Positions 1-12,500 of a stretch of 64,000 nucleotides of DNA are shown here, in pieces; the first letter of the stretch is position 1, and every line of letters starts with the position of its first letter. The notes beneath the pieces were generated by a model. The model saw only the letters and a list, made by a program, of their open reading frames with translations, had not been told where the DNA came from and did not search any database. Where the stretch lies: the NCBI GenBank assembly GCA_021307315.1, contig JAJSPD010000025.1, forward strand, positions 615,076 to 679,075, given 5' to 3'. Source of the stretch: Bisporella sp. PMI_857. Taxonomy: Eukaryota; Ascomycota; Leotiomycetes; Helotiales; Helotiaceae. The position numbers and the translations under genes are program-made.

Positions 1-2085
1 CGCTAGGTGGAGGGCTAAGAGTCATCTATGAGAAGTAGAACGAGCTCTTTTCGGTAACACTGGTCAGCCTTTTATGGAGCACCTGTCCACACTATTTCGC
101 CCATATAGTCAAATGTCCCATAAACTACAGGATCAAATATTTGACATATTGCAGGGTATAGCGCCTTGCGCTTAGGACTCAATACTCCTTAGATAAGCCG
201 GAGAACATAATTCGTTTCAAGCATAAGTGAAAAGGCTCGTACTTCTTTCTGAACATCGCTTTTGCCGGTCACCACTGGAAAATGGCCGTGAAGAAGAAGG
301 TCACCAAAGTGATCGACCCTATGGTGTTTCCAGTCATCTACTCTGCTGCAGAGATCATCCAATGCTTCATTCCTCAGTTCGCGGTCGACTGCTGAATTTG
401 CCTGGGTGAGCACACGATTCGATGCTTCAATACCATTGGTCAAGTCCACCTTGGTTTCTTCATCTGCATCAGTTTTGTCGCGGAGATCCTGTGAATGATT
501 AGCTTGCTCGTTCTACATAAGGGTCAAGAAGCGCACTTTGAGCAAGAGTGGATATTTCACTAGACGCTGCATAGGTTTCAGAAGGAAGCCGTCCAGTGTA
601 TTGAAATCAACCACAACAGGATGGTCAGCCAATGAAATCTTATCGAATTCTCTTTTGGCAATATCGGCTGCCTTTCGCTGGTTTGCGATAAATGGCTGAT
701 ATATACCAAACGCTTCTTCGTAGTTAGTAAAAGGTAGGCCCCATTTTTGGTCCTTTTGGTCTTGCGAGTTGGTTGTCTCTATTTTGATAAGAAACCTTCG
801 TTGAAAATCCAAGATTGCGTTTATATTGAGGAAAATATCATGCACCACATCGCCCGGTATAACGCCTTTCTGTTCTACCTCCTTTTTGAGGTCATGTAGG
901 TTCTCAAGATCTTGAACATATTTGCGTTCCGTCTCGACCAGCTCTCGTACCACATGGTCTCTATAGCTCATTTTTGATCCAGGGGCGTTAGGCGTCGGCT
1001 CATCTGAGTTATCTGCCGTCGTAAGAAAACCGCGCTCCTGGGCAACATCAAGGACGATAGTTATTACTTGAGTAACCTAGGCTACTGTTAGTCGAGACAA
1101 TATACACCAAAATGTTTTGAAGTGGTGATGCATGCGTGATTAAATATTAGCGCAAGGGGAGCATTTCACTACGAACCTTAACGAAACCGGTCGTATCGTC
1201 GCCAAAGAGATCAGACAAGCTGAAGCATTCCTGTGGAGGTAAACCCAAATCCTTCATACATGCTTCTACGAACTTGAAAGCAGCGACCTTCGGTCTGCGA
1301 CTCGGAGCCAGATTCTCGTCGATTTTTAAGGGGTCTGATGGCTTTAAAGCAGTATAGATGGTCAATAAAGGCGTTCCTTTGCGTAGGCACCCCCATAATG
1401 ACGAAACGGGGTCCATATCTTCGCCTTCATGTTCCTGCTGTGATTCGAGTAAATGATCCGAAAAGCCAGGAACCAGCTTTAGTCTTTGCTGTAGGTTTAC
1501 GCAAATCTGATATAGAGACCGGGAAGCATCGGCTCGCTGGTTGATAATATTGTTCGTTGCTTGGACGGGACCAGTTGCAGGTACCAAGGTTGTGGAGCTC
1601 GTCATAGAGGATAGCGAGGTCGAGGAAGAAGATGCATAGGCCGTAGTGCCAGACAGCTGAGATGACCTGGAGGCATGGCTCATGGTCTGGCTCAAGCCTT
1701 GGGGATTCGGCCGCCCTTGAATATTTGTATATACTGGTGCTGTCTGGGTCCTTTGAAGCAGTCCCTGGGTATGCGCCATATAGGCAACGCCGCCTCCGGA
1801 TGACATCAACGATAAAGAAGCAGCTCTTGCTTCCGCATTCAAACAAGTCCTTGGGAGTGTTGTGTGTCCGGGCAATCGGGGTTGAAGTTGGAGGTCTTTT
1901 CGAGGAGGGGAGAGCGGTTCGAGGGAGTCAGGGTCAGGTTGAGGTTGTCTCTCTGTCTCAGGAATCCATTCAGCCAATCTTATCCAGTGGATGGGACGTG
2001 ATGGGCCAGGGGGTGTCGCTTACCTAATGCAGCAAGATCAGCGCTGGAAACGGCGGACTGACCTGGAAGTAGCCGACAACGGCAT
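1..2085 (-). CDS. cdc24: Cdc24-type RhoGEF (5' part, runs off or breaks at window start)
   Basis: Guanine nucleotide exchange factor that loads Cdc42 at sites of polarised growth. Proposed exons on the minus strand: 2085-2063, 1978-1177, 1076-537, 488-243, giving 537 in-frame residues. Visible order: low-complexity Ser/Pro N-terminus, CDC24 calponin-like domain (from ADASRSLYQICVNLQQRL, about residue 145), then the DH domain (ELVETERKYVQDLENL through LKPMQRLVKYPLLLK), then the first strand of the PH domain (HFGDLLLHGHFPVV). The last exon ends cleanly at a GTACGA donor, but I cannot find the next PH exon in the remaining 236 bases; the C-terminal PH and PB1 domains should lie beyond the window. 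The 23-nt first exon is the least certain part: it keeps frame and gives a Met, but other starts are possible. Confidence 0.85.
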
Positions 2086-2478
2086 ATGGGTTACTGTAGT
2101 AGTTGGGAGTAACACCTAAATAACCCAATATCAACATCAACCCATCCAATTCTCAAGCATCCTGTCCATTTCTATACCTTTCAATGACATATTTATCTTG
2201 AGCCGGATCCCCGATACTGCCAACATTCAGCCTGCCGGTCGCTTTCCGCTACACATACCCTGTAGTGGCGGCTGATTGAATTGTGGTTTGGAACGACCAC
2301 CCGCGGTCTCCAGCCTAGAACAAAGAATCTCCCTCCTCACTTCAGCCTTGCGATTAACAACGTCTAAATCACTAAGGAAAACACAACATAGGCTACGCGC
2401 TAGCTCGCGTTTGGCAGCGCGTCACCTTTTGAGTCTCTACAAAGATTAGAACTCTATAATACCTCACAACCTTCAAAA
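2086..2478. promoter_or_regulatory. divergent promoter between cdc24 and the F-box/WD40 gene
   Basis: About 390 non-coding bases shared by two genes transcribed in opposite directions. No clear TATA box was seen. Several short pyrimidine runs lie near 2330-2350 on the side of the F-box gene. No open frame here has protein-like content. Confidence 0.5.
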
Positions 2479-5291
2479 ATGGCATCTTATGCGCAGTCTC
2501 CCCAGGACGAAGGTTACAGCGAGGATCCAATGAATGCTGGTGTAATGAGCAGCGGAGCTGAACCCTCGAATCTCTCGGCATGGTTAGAGAGTATTCCAAG
2601 CTCCCAGCGTGCTGGTAAGAGTCCGTCACTGAAGCGCAAGTCCTCAATTAACGTCGTTGCTTAGAACTTGCGATGAGCATCCTCAATAACCTTCCCACCT
2701 CCGAAGTCTGCGAAATTGTGCGTCGACTACGACCCAGACTCTACATAGATTTTTTTCAGTATCTACCTCAGGAAGTCTGTTTGAAGATCCTTGGATTTCT
2801 TGACCCTTTATCGTTGATAAACACGGCTCGCGCCTCACATAAATGGATGCAACTTGCGCTGGACCGACATTTATGGGAACATCTCTACTTCCTCGAAGGC
2901 TTTCGAGTCGTTCGATCGGAAGTGAAGAAATTTGAAGACTCGTTGAACATTGAGCGCTCAAGGTCCGGTGAAGCCGACGTGTATGAACAACCAAATAAGA
3001 GGAGAGCAACTCCTCAACGTGTAGCCCCTGCACTTCATTCAAGCGGCGATTCTGGTGATCTTGAGATGGCTGATGCTGATGGACCTATGATCAATCAAGA
3101 GTCTCTTTTTGGACCATCACGAGAGAGGCAACCTGAAATGGATGAGAACATGACGGATCTACAACCAGCTTCATCTCATCAGGATCCATTATCTCCAAGT
3201 TACCCGACTCGAGCCGGCCGACTTTCGGTCGAGAATATAATCAACGATCGACGTCTCTCAACTGCACCATCTATCTCGAAACCTCCGTTACCTATGTCGA
3301 GTATGTTTTCATTGATCTCTATGGATCCTGATGGAAAGAGGAAACTCAATTGGCAATATCTCTATTCTCAAAGGCGGAGACTAGAAGCCAATTGGGAGGC
3401 TGAGAGATACACGAATTTCCAACTTCCACATCCGAGTCACCCCGAAGAAGCTCACAAAGAGTGTATATACACTATTCAGTTTTTTGGGAAATATCTCGTT
3501 AGTGGAAGTCGTGATAAAACGCTCCGAGTTTGGGATCTTGACACCAGACGACTGATAAGAAAACTCGAGAGGCACACTGGATCAGTACTGTGCCTCCAGT
3601 TTGATGCCGATCCTGAAGAAGATCTAATCGTCTCAGGAAGCAGCGATTCTACCGTAATCCTCTGGAGGTTCTCAACAGGACAGATCTTACAAATATTGCG
3701 AAGAGCGCACCGAGAATCTGTTCTGAATGTCAGATTCGACAAACGTGTCTTGGTGACTTGCTCGAAAGACAAAACTATCAAGATTTTCAATCGTAAACCC
3801 ATGAACCCAGGAGAAGTGGGCTACAACCTCTCTCATTTGCCTGGCCCTGTCCATCCAGTTCCAAAATACCTGAATAATTTTGGATTCAACCCTTCGCCTA
3901 CGGCTGGGCTCCCTACTATACCGCAATACTCTATGATTTCGTGTCTAGAAGGTCACAATGCTGCTGTTAATGCCGTCCAAATACATGGGAGCGAGGTGGT
4001 ATCTGCCTCCGGCGACCGCACAGTGAAGTTATGGAATTGGCCTGAACAGAAATGTGAAAGAACATTTATCGGGCATACCAAAGGTATTGCTTGCGTACAG
4101 TATGATGGCCGCCGCGTAGTCAGTGGAAGTAGCGACAACGAAGTCAAAATCTTCGACAAAGAAACCTCACTCGAGGTTGCAAGTTTGCGAGCCCATACAA
4201 ATCTTGTTCGCACTGTACAGGCAGGCTTTGGGGATTTGCCTTATAGTCAGTACGAGGACACGGAGAGTGCCAAAATCATAGACAATGAGTATTTCAAAGC
4301 AGTCGACGCAGGAATTGTTGATCGGAATGCACTTTCTCAGCGCGGGCGGCCACGAAATGCCGGCTCAAGAAGACCTGAAGATATCACAGCTTATGGGGCT
4401 AAACTACCGCCTGGTGGTGGTGGTGGCAGATATGGTAGAATTGTTTCGGGATCTTATGATGAGACGATCATAATCTGGAGAAGAGATAAGGAGGGCATCT
4501 GGAAACCACTACATACCTTAAGGCAAGAGGATGCGGCACAAGTTGCCTCTCGTGCGAGACGTTCGCACGCACAGCTACTTCATACAGCCCAGCCGACTTC
4601 TCACGCTAATCCAGCAACCACTTCTATCGCTACCGGGCCAACAGCGCCTTTTGCCCCGGGCAGTGATCAGTGGTATTATCATCTGATCGATATGGCTGTT
4701 TCAGGAGGGACGGCCACTTTGAGGAACGCATTGCTTATGCATCCTCGGATCCTTCGACATCAACAAAGACTACGACAAGCAATACATGCTTTGCCCGTAG
4801 AATCCCGACAGGCGCTTGTAAATGAGGTAGTGGCTGCTGCTAATGCTCAACCGCAATTAAATGCTGCTACCTCAGGCTCAACGTCTTCTAGTGTCGCTGC
4901 ACCTTGGGGAGGAGAACAGGGGAATCAAAGTGGCGAAGCCTCGAGTTCTGTGCAAACGCGATCGCCAGCAGCTGCACAAGCGGCGCCTTTGACGCAAGTC
5001 AATCAAGGATCGTTAGGACAAGGTTCTTCGCAAGCTGCTGCTTCGACTTCAGTTCAGCAACCGCCTACAGCTAACGTCACAATGGCTGCACCAACGCCCG
5101 CACCAGCTGCTCCGCATCACCATCAGCCAGTACATCAGCCACCGCCTAATATGGCACGAGTCTTCAAATTACAATTCGATGCTCGCCGAGTCATCTGCTG
5201 CAGTCAGGCTCCAGTAATTCTTGGGTGGGACTTTGCCAATCGAGACGAGCAGCTTATGGAGGCAAGCAGGTTCTTTGGCCCTGTGGAGTAA
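2479..5291 (+). CDS. fwd-1: F-box/WD40 SCF substrate receptor (FWD-1/beta-TrCP type)
   Basis: Substrate-recognition subunit of an SCF ubiquitin ligase. Exons 2479-2614 and 2665-5291 are joined over a 50-nt intron (GTAAGA...GCTTAG), giving 920 residues; splicing joins SQRA to ELAMSILNNLP without loss of frame. F-box at about residues 72-120 (LPQEVCLKILGFLDPLSL). Seven WD blades follow from about residue 310: VSGSRDKTLRVWD, VSGSSDSTVILW, VTCSKDKTIKIF, VSASGDRTVKLW, VSGSSDNEVKIF, VSGSYDETIIIW, and a last divergent blade VICCSQAPVILGWDF. A Gln/Ala/Ser-rich insert of some 190 residues separates blades 6 and 7. The F-box-proximal sequence resembles Neurospora FWD-1, which targets the clock protein FRQ; that assignment rests on memory of the family, so the class is certain and the ortholog name less so. 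Confidence 0.9.
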
Positions 5292-6375
5292 TGTAAGGAA
5301 AGGTGTTCAAATTAGTGGTTTGAATCGAACTCTAGGATCGGGTTATGGGCGTGGTTGATAGCATCAGCGGGTGGGCGGAATATTTCTCTAGGCTGTCATT
5401 GTGGGAGCATGCAATTAACTCTTTCACGACATAGGCTCAGGGCCAGGGGAGCATCCGCCTGGTTGCCTTTCCGTTGAACACAGGATGAGGTCTCCTTTCG
5501 AGTTACGTTCGGCGTTGACGATATAACATCTGATGACAGCAGTGTACTTATAATAGCCTCTTCTACTAAGAAGGCGAGCAGGAATTAATGAAATCGCGAC
5601 GAGACTACGCGCTCGCAGATTTCAAGTCTCCACGTTTTTGCTGTGTGGAGTGGGGTCACACCCACAATGGTGCAGAAGTGCAGTTTCCCATCTAGAAAAG
5701 CCCTGACCCGCTATATTTCCGCGCCAAGGCACGGGTCCGGTACGGGAATACGGATCGGGCGGGTCTTCGTAGGATTTGAGACTCTTGTCTGAACTAGCTA
5801 CGCCAAAACCTAACCTTCAAGCGAAGACAGACATACATGCATACAAACCTAGAAATTTCTTCCAATGTTATGTATTTTACATGATACCTTTTTTTTTCGA
5901 TGCATTCAAATCATCGACCTTGAAGCCATCTATTTTCACAACAATAACGCCTTCATTATAGGATATATATCCGGGAGTAAGTCAAGTCGACCTTGACCTG
6001 ACAAAACCCCCCCCGACCCCATTTTTAATTGCGAGCAATGCTGATAGGCTCAGCCTCTATCCAGTCTGATGCATACGAGATGGCCATCCTAGGTTTCTTA
6101 CAGCCACTGGCTGCCATCCTTTTTGCATTTCTTTCAGGGCTTGCTTTTTTCCCCCCTTATTATTCTATCCCACGCACCTTTCATCCGCGTTGCATATGCT
6201 CATTCGCGTTTTGCTTCCACTACTTTGTTCTCACGATTGGTATGCTCATCGCTGCGCTATAAAGTCACAGTAAGGATATCGCGGGAGCCTTGCCATGATT
6301 TGAGGCGCATCGCAAACCCTATCTCATGATCGTTTAGCCATTTTTCAACCTTTCCATCCCATCAACCTTTCGATA
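5292..6375. other. intergenic region
   Basis: Non-coding, about 1.1 kb between two plus-strand genes. It holds the 3' region of the F-box gene and the promoter of the next gene. A homopolymer-rich stretch (T run at 5889, C run at 6007) and pyrimidine-rich sequence at 6140-6230 lie in front of the next start. No gene seen. Confidence 0.6.
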
Positions 6376-8008
6376 ATGATCATTCCGCGGCGGTTCTTTC
6401 TCCTGCTCACTACCCTTGGGGTAGTATGTATTCTTTTCTTGGGCTTCTCCCTTCGTAATGGAATCGACCAAGCTCCAGGGCCGAGTAAGTAAATTTATGT
6501 ACCCGGAGACTTTTGCGAGCATATCATAATTCTTGACTAGCACCTGTTGACCCCAAACCTCCAGTACAGGATTTACATGACAAGATCGAGCCACCCAAAG
6601 AAGGACCACGCGAAAAGCCGAAAACTGCTCCAAAGGCACTACCAATCGTAGACAACTTTCCGCTGGCATTAGCTGCTCATTCCGCATCCGAACTGCCTCC
6701 CATTCCGTTATGGAACAGACCACCGTCTCCGCATATTCCAGAAAAGACTCCTCTATTCATCGGCTTCACGAGGAATTGGCGATTGTTACAGCAGGTGGTT
6801 GTATCCTACATCACTTCTGGATGGCCACCGGAAGATATATACGTAGTTGAAAACACAGGCGTTTTGGATGCGAACAAACTTGGACAGCTTTCGTTGCAGA
6901 ATCCATTCTTTCTCAACCATACTAGATTGGAAATGTTGGGTGTAAATGTGTTGATTACACCTACCCTCTTCACTTTCGCGCAACTTCAAAACTACTATCT
7001 TTGGACATCAACTATGGAGAAGTGGAGCTATTATTTCTGGTCGCACATGGATGTTGTGGCTGTCCCTTTCGAGATGAATTTCGAGAAAGAAAACCCCGGC
7101 GTAGATATTACATCTAAAGACCTCAAGTTCGACAAATTCCGCTCTCTCTACGATTACTGCGTTGAGGCATTGCGGGAGGTTCTGAAGGCGAAAGACTTGC
7201 GGTGGGCTATGCGATTTTTCTCATACGATCGCCTTGCGTTGGTGAACGTAGCTTCATTCCGAGAGGTTGGGGGCTGGGATACGATGATACCATTTTACAT
7301 GACGGACTGTGACATGCATGCTCGCCTGGAAATGGTCAATTTCAATATCGAAGATCGGCCTGCAGGATTAGTCTATGATGTAGCGAGTTCCTTGGACGAT
7401 CTACTAGTGCTCTACAGAAAGAAATCAAGACCAGATGGGACGAAGGTCCCGGAGGCCAGCTTTGTGGACCCAAACGAAGTGGAGGAAAAGTTGGCGGCTA
7501 TCGCAGCGGGAGAGAAGGAGGTTGAAAAGGCAGGAGGTAATCCAGACACCCAAGCTCCCAAGCTTCCTAAACGCGACGATGCTGCAGGTGATAATGGTTT
7601 AAATGCATTCAATGAGGCGGCTAAATCTGGGACAAGGCCAGCACCCGCATCGAATTGGGAGGAGGATACAATTCATTCACCGAATTTTGCGGTCCTTGAG
7701 CACACATTGGATCGCATGCAAGTCTCCAAAAATGACAACAAGAATGGACGAAATGTTTGGCAAGCGAGGCAGACCGGAGGACAAGGAGACCCCTTCTATA
7801 GAGACAGTGCAGGTTTTGACCAGGCCATTCAGATGACTATCGAGCATGGACGTGCGATATTTAGGGAGAAATGGGGTCATAGAGATTGTGATATTGTGGC
7901 CAAGGGCTATCGACCGGAGCACGCGTGGCGAGTTGATCATGACTGGTAAGATTTTCTGGCAGTTATTCGATACAAAGATGTCACTAACTCTTTCTCAGGA
8001 GGGATTGA
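6376..8008 (+). CDS. type II membrane glycosyltransferase-like protein
   Basis: Exons 6376-6484, 6541-7945 and 7999-8008 give 507 residues. The N-terminus is a short cytoplasmic stub (MIIPRR) followed by one hydrophobic segment (FFLLLTTLGVVCILFLGFSL), a signal anchor, then a Pro/Lys-rich stem. The luminal part starts at about residue 95 (TPLFIGFTRNWRLLQQVVVSY) and contains WSHMDVVAVPFEM near residue 203 and TDCDMHARLEM near residue 289, a DxD-like acidic motif as in GT-A glycosyltransferases that bind a metal-nucleotide sugar. The final intron is unusual because it leaves only WRD and the stop in the last exon; the donor (GTAAGA), branch (CACTAAC) and acceptor (CTCAG) are all good. I recognise the fold class, not a specific sugar or acceptor; probable site is the Golgi. 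Confidence 0.75.
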
Positions 8009-9130
8009 TAGGGCGGGTCTAAGATGATACTTAAATAATTATTGCCAAGCATGTTGGATATGTGGTCAGATGCACGGGTTTAGGGACAAGATATCAACAC
8101 TTCCAAACCAGTTTCTGGAATATGGGGAAGGGGCTGACCGGAATTTGTAAATGCGGACGCCGCAAAATATTGTATCCTGTCTATTTAATGAATACCCACG
8201 AAGCACATAATATAAAAGATTTATATTGATGACAAAGCCAGCTAAAATATATCTGGATTTAGTTGTGTCGTTTCTTGCCATCACTTCTATTAAGTTCTCT
8301 TCAGGCAAAGAGCGTCATGAGTACTCTAGATTTGCACACAGTCTACCTTCTACGAAGCGTGCTTTGACAAACAGGAGCAACCAGAGTCTGTTCAATGTAG
8401 TAAGGGGTAAAGGCATACCGAGATGTGAGCTCATGCCCAAGATTTAACATTATACGATATTGAATTTATTCGCCGATGTACAAAGATCTGGCTTGTCCAG
8501 AGAGCTTCCCCAAGATAAATCCACAAGTAGATATAGAGAGGGCATACCGCTCGTTTGTAGTCGTGCGTTTTGGTCAGATGCTGTCATACGCGTTATGAGT
8601 GGCGAAGTTTTCGTCAACATCTTCCCCCTCCCCCCTACAATATCAATCATAGCCACCACAACCACGAATGATAGGCAGAATATTATATAAGCCGCGCAAC
8701 ATCACAAAGCCACGCGGAAGTAGACATGTCTGCTCTACACCCGTTAGTTCGTCAATTCGGGACCGAAGCGAGAAGCCATACAATGTGCGATGCTAAGAAT
8801 ATGCCGAACGCGCAGGTATGCGAAGCGGATATAGGGGGTTGTGAGAAATAAGCGAGAACCCGAAGGGAGTGGAATGCGTGTACAGGCGTAGGCATCAGCC
8901 TTTCTTCCACGTCTCGCTATGAAAGGGGATGAAGACGGGTGGAGGGGTGGAAGGTGTATATAAAGCTGCTTTGGACATGATGGTTGTCCTTCACATACAC
9001 TTCTAGATCTCCAAAAACATCAACTTCAGCACCGCGCCTCCATCATATTTCTGCTCTGCATCTAGGTTGCATTCATAATCGATATCATCACTTCAGCTTT
9101 CAAGGCCTTACTTGCCTTTACACAATCGCC
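8009..9130. other. intergenic region with TATA-type promoter at its right end
   Basis: No protein-like frame. The right end is the promoter and leader of the small gene at 9131; the left end is the 3' region of the glycosyltransferase-like gene, AT-rich around 8200. Confidence 0.6.
8957..8964 (+). promoter_or_regulatory. TATA box (TATATAAA)
   Basis: A perfect TATATAAA lies about 170 bp before the ATG at 9131. It is followed by a pyrimidine- and CA-rich leader (8985-9130), a pattern common in strongly or conditionally expressed fungal genes. Most other promoters in the window lack such a box. Confidence 0.6.
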
Positions 9131-9523
9131 ATGGGTCTTATCAAAGCAGCTATTGTACTTGGGGCCGGAGGATACGCCTTCAAGAAAATACGACAGTAAG
9201 CATTCGATTTGATACCTGCCGCTGCCCCTTTTGGCCTTTTTCTTCTAGCCATGTGTTTGCCTAATACTCGATCTAGATCAAGAGAAGAAAAATTTCGGGG
9301 AGGTGAAGGAAGCCATCGCTGTAGCTGTAGCAACCACGGCAGAAGTCAAGCCTCGCCATCCGATGAGAAACCGTTCAGCTCACCCCAAACTGAACACTAT
9401 GGTGCTGTGCCACCAGGAGTGAAGGTACAGGGTCAGCTACCCTACAACCGCGATGAGAAGGAAGATTGGGTGGGTGTTAACGAGAAGGAGTTGGGCGGGA
9501 TGAGAGGCGCGGCTGGTGCTTGA
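9131..9523 (+). CDS. small protein of unknown function, hydrophobic N-terminus
   Basis: Exons 9131-9195 and 9277-9523 (intron 81 nt, GTAAGC...CTCGATCTAG with CTAATAC-like branch) give 103 residues. It starts MGLIKAAIVLGAGGYAFKKI, a short Gly/Ala-rich hydrophobic helix with a basic end, perhaps a membrane anchor; the rest is polar and probably disordered (SREEKFRGGEG..., a CSC pair, then DEKEDWVGVNEKELGG). No known domain recognised. The TATA box and leader upstream support a real, regulated gene. It is the last gene before a stretch of nearly 15 kb without genes. Confidence 0.65.
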
Positions 9524-12500
9524 GTTTGGTTTGGTTGCGGTGGGCATGAAGGACGCCATCAAGGCTAGGCGTTTTGGTTTCGATACGCAACTCTTGGATA
9601 GATCTTATACACCGTGTAGGCACTTAATAATAATTCGACCCCAACCCATGGGATATCCGAATTCCGAGTGAACATTTCTCAGGTGTCTTCATCTCCAGGT
9701 GCAGAGGTGTGTTTGATGTTAAGAAATACCGGGCCATAATCACACAACGATTATATCCATTAAGATATGCTTTGTCACAAATCTCGAGTGACAATAAGTA
9801 TTAAAATCCGGTTGAGAATGCCTCATCTGAGCCTGTAATCAGCGAGTATAATCGCCATCATGTCTCTATTGTGTGATACTCCATTGCGTCCGAAAATTCA
9901 TGCTCAGATAACCCGTTTGAATCTCAGAATCGTCACCCAAGCAGTACTTTCAGATCATTGGCGTTGTCTAGTGAGTTCGATCCACGATTCTCACCCATAT
10001 GATCATCGGGTATATCCAGCTTCCTTGTGAAGTTTCTTAGGCTATCAGCGTTGCACTCCATTCCACAGTCGGTTGAGGTTCCAGCTAGTCAATACAGAAT
10101 TCAGCTTCCTTATGACATACTCATTCCAACGAAATTCACTTAAACAGCCACTTTTTTTTCCTAGCCGGTCCACGAGAGTACTAAACAGGAAGATAGCGAA
10201 GTCCGTTTCTAAGGCACCTTTCGATTTTTATCTTTGGTGCCGTCTTCGTGCCACCACGAGTGGTCGAATTGCGCTTCTTCACTTTAGGCGGCTGCTGTCG
10301 TACGGTTTGAGAAGCGTTGACCACGGGTTCTTGCTCAGAATGTGGTAGTTTGAGAGCCTGTATGTAACTGGAAGCAAGTACCAGACTCGGTACCTCACCT
10401 CAAACATTCATGACTGTCAAGAATTGGAGAAATGATTTTGCACTTGGCGGCGGAACACTATTCGACCAGACAAGTATCTTCAAAAGCTTCTCCAATCACT
10501 GAGTGGATTGGTCGAAATGCTCCACCACATATCTTGAGATATATAAATCATTCTATCCAAGACGAGCGTTCAGTGTAGGCTGACTAGAGCACACATTGCC
10601 TTGTGGTTCTAGTCCTGCTAGGTTTGGCAATGTGCATCTGATCTCGTCTCAAGATCTACCGTGCTTTGTTAGCCTGGATGGGTATCTTGAGAGTGATGTA
10701 ACACCGCTGAGCTATACAAACCACCTCTGGTCGTCATTTCGTCACGGCTAGGTAGCTGTCAGGAAGGAAGAATATCATTCAGGTAGGTGTGCACAAGGAA
10801 AAACACACATAACAGAGAAGAAGTTTTGATAGAATGGCTATATATATGTATATCACGGTATAAAAAGGTATTCGTGTGTCCAAATTCAAGCTTTAGCAGG
10901 TTGTCTCTGAGAGCTGTCGAGGCGAATGTGAATTCTAGGCTCGTACACTGGCATCAAAGGCTAGAACACCTGCAACGAACTTTGTCTATCGAAGCTGCCT
11001 ACCGGAACTGGGAAATCCCTCAATAAGGCACAGGCTGCTAAAGCTATGCTGAACATATTCTCTGATATTATTCGACCAAGGGTGGCCTAACCGCAACGAA
11101 TAGGCTTTGGCTCTAAGATTCCCATAGTCTAATAGAACTGGAAGATGTATGTTTGGTAGGATCGATATTTCAGAGACTATTTTCCAAATTCCTCGACAGG
11201 TAGACAGTAGAGAAGGCCAGGCTTGACAACATAGATTGATCCGTAGCTTCCGCGCTTGCGACATCCATCAAAATATGTATTTCCTTGCCGCGTATGAAGA
11301 CAACCGACCCTCAGGATGGGGAGCATCGATCGAAAGACTAGCCCGGGCACATATAGGGCGTCCAGACCCTACAGCGAAGCTGCTTACTCTGAAAAGACTG
11401 AGTGTACGGAGCGAAATAGAACCTGGCGCCCGTGAATCCAACACCATATATATCGGCCTGGTCGGCAGAAGGTTCCGGAACCGTAGTCTGTCAACGATTG
11501 TGCTTTCTCGAGGACTTTTTCTTCGAAGTGTTTAGCTCTTGAGGAAACTCCTTCTATCGACTAGCAGGTTACGAGGTGGTGGTTCATGGCTTTGAAACTA
11601 TATCATGACGGTGGTGGATGATTGTGGCATACGCCAGCGATGAGGAGGATCAAGGACCATATCAGGACAGTAGGTAGATGTCGGTTTCGGGAATCCAATC
11701 GATGTAACTGTCAACTCAGCCGTGTAGCAGCATATGTTCTACCTCGTCATCAGTAGGATATGGTGGCTACTCACCGCTGTCATCGATTCTGGCACCTGGC
11801 CCGTATAGCTTTCGACTGAGTTCTACATCGTTGAATCAGTCGTCAACCGGGAGCCTCGAACAAGACATAGATAGGACTTCCAGGTTGTAAAAATGAATCG
11901 CCATGAGCTCGCCGACAATGACAATCAGCAGAAGCAAGCTCTCATCCGAGCCTCCAAAGTGCTATAGTCTTGGGGAGGACCTACGGGTCAGACTTTACAA
12001 TCTTGCAACAATCAGATCATTCAATATGATCAAGAACTTCTCTCATGAAGAATATTATCGTAGCTAAGCCTCACAGATTCACATCATCTACAATACAATA
12101 CAAGGAAAAGAATCCAGCGATGAATACTTTCAAATTTTGCTGCGGCTGTCCTTTGCGACTGCACGGTCATACTGTGCTGTCTGACCACTTGTGAGACACT
12201 TGGTGGTGTGAGACAGACGGAAAGAATATTTTCAATTTCATACTCAATAGTGGCACTTGTCTTTCTCCGAGTCTACAGATCGTTTAAACTTGGAATGTGT
12301 GCTACGAATATGCATCAAATTTATTATACACAGCTATTGATAACTTGAATGTAAGGAGAACGGAAGGAGAACGAATTTTCACTCAGGCAACTGATCATGG
12401 ACTAATGCTCAAGATTCTGCATGTACAAGATCGAAACGCTGTGGAACTTGAGTGGTCGGCTTTTCTCTGATCCTGAGGGATTCCAGCGGATGTTTCTTGA

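Noticed and set aside
5700..6300. Frames at 5776-5961 and 6029-6329 as small secreted or membrane proteins
   Set aside because: Overlapping alternative frames in a pyrimidine-rich promoter; composition explains the hydrophobic look.
9950..10010. GTTCGATCC-like T-loop suggesting a tRNA
   Set aside because: No matching acceptor or anticodon stem could be folded around it; no other tRNA-like segment was found in the window.
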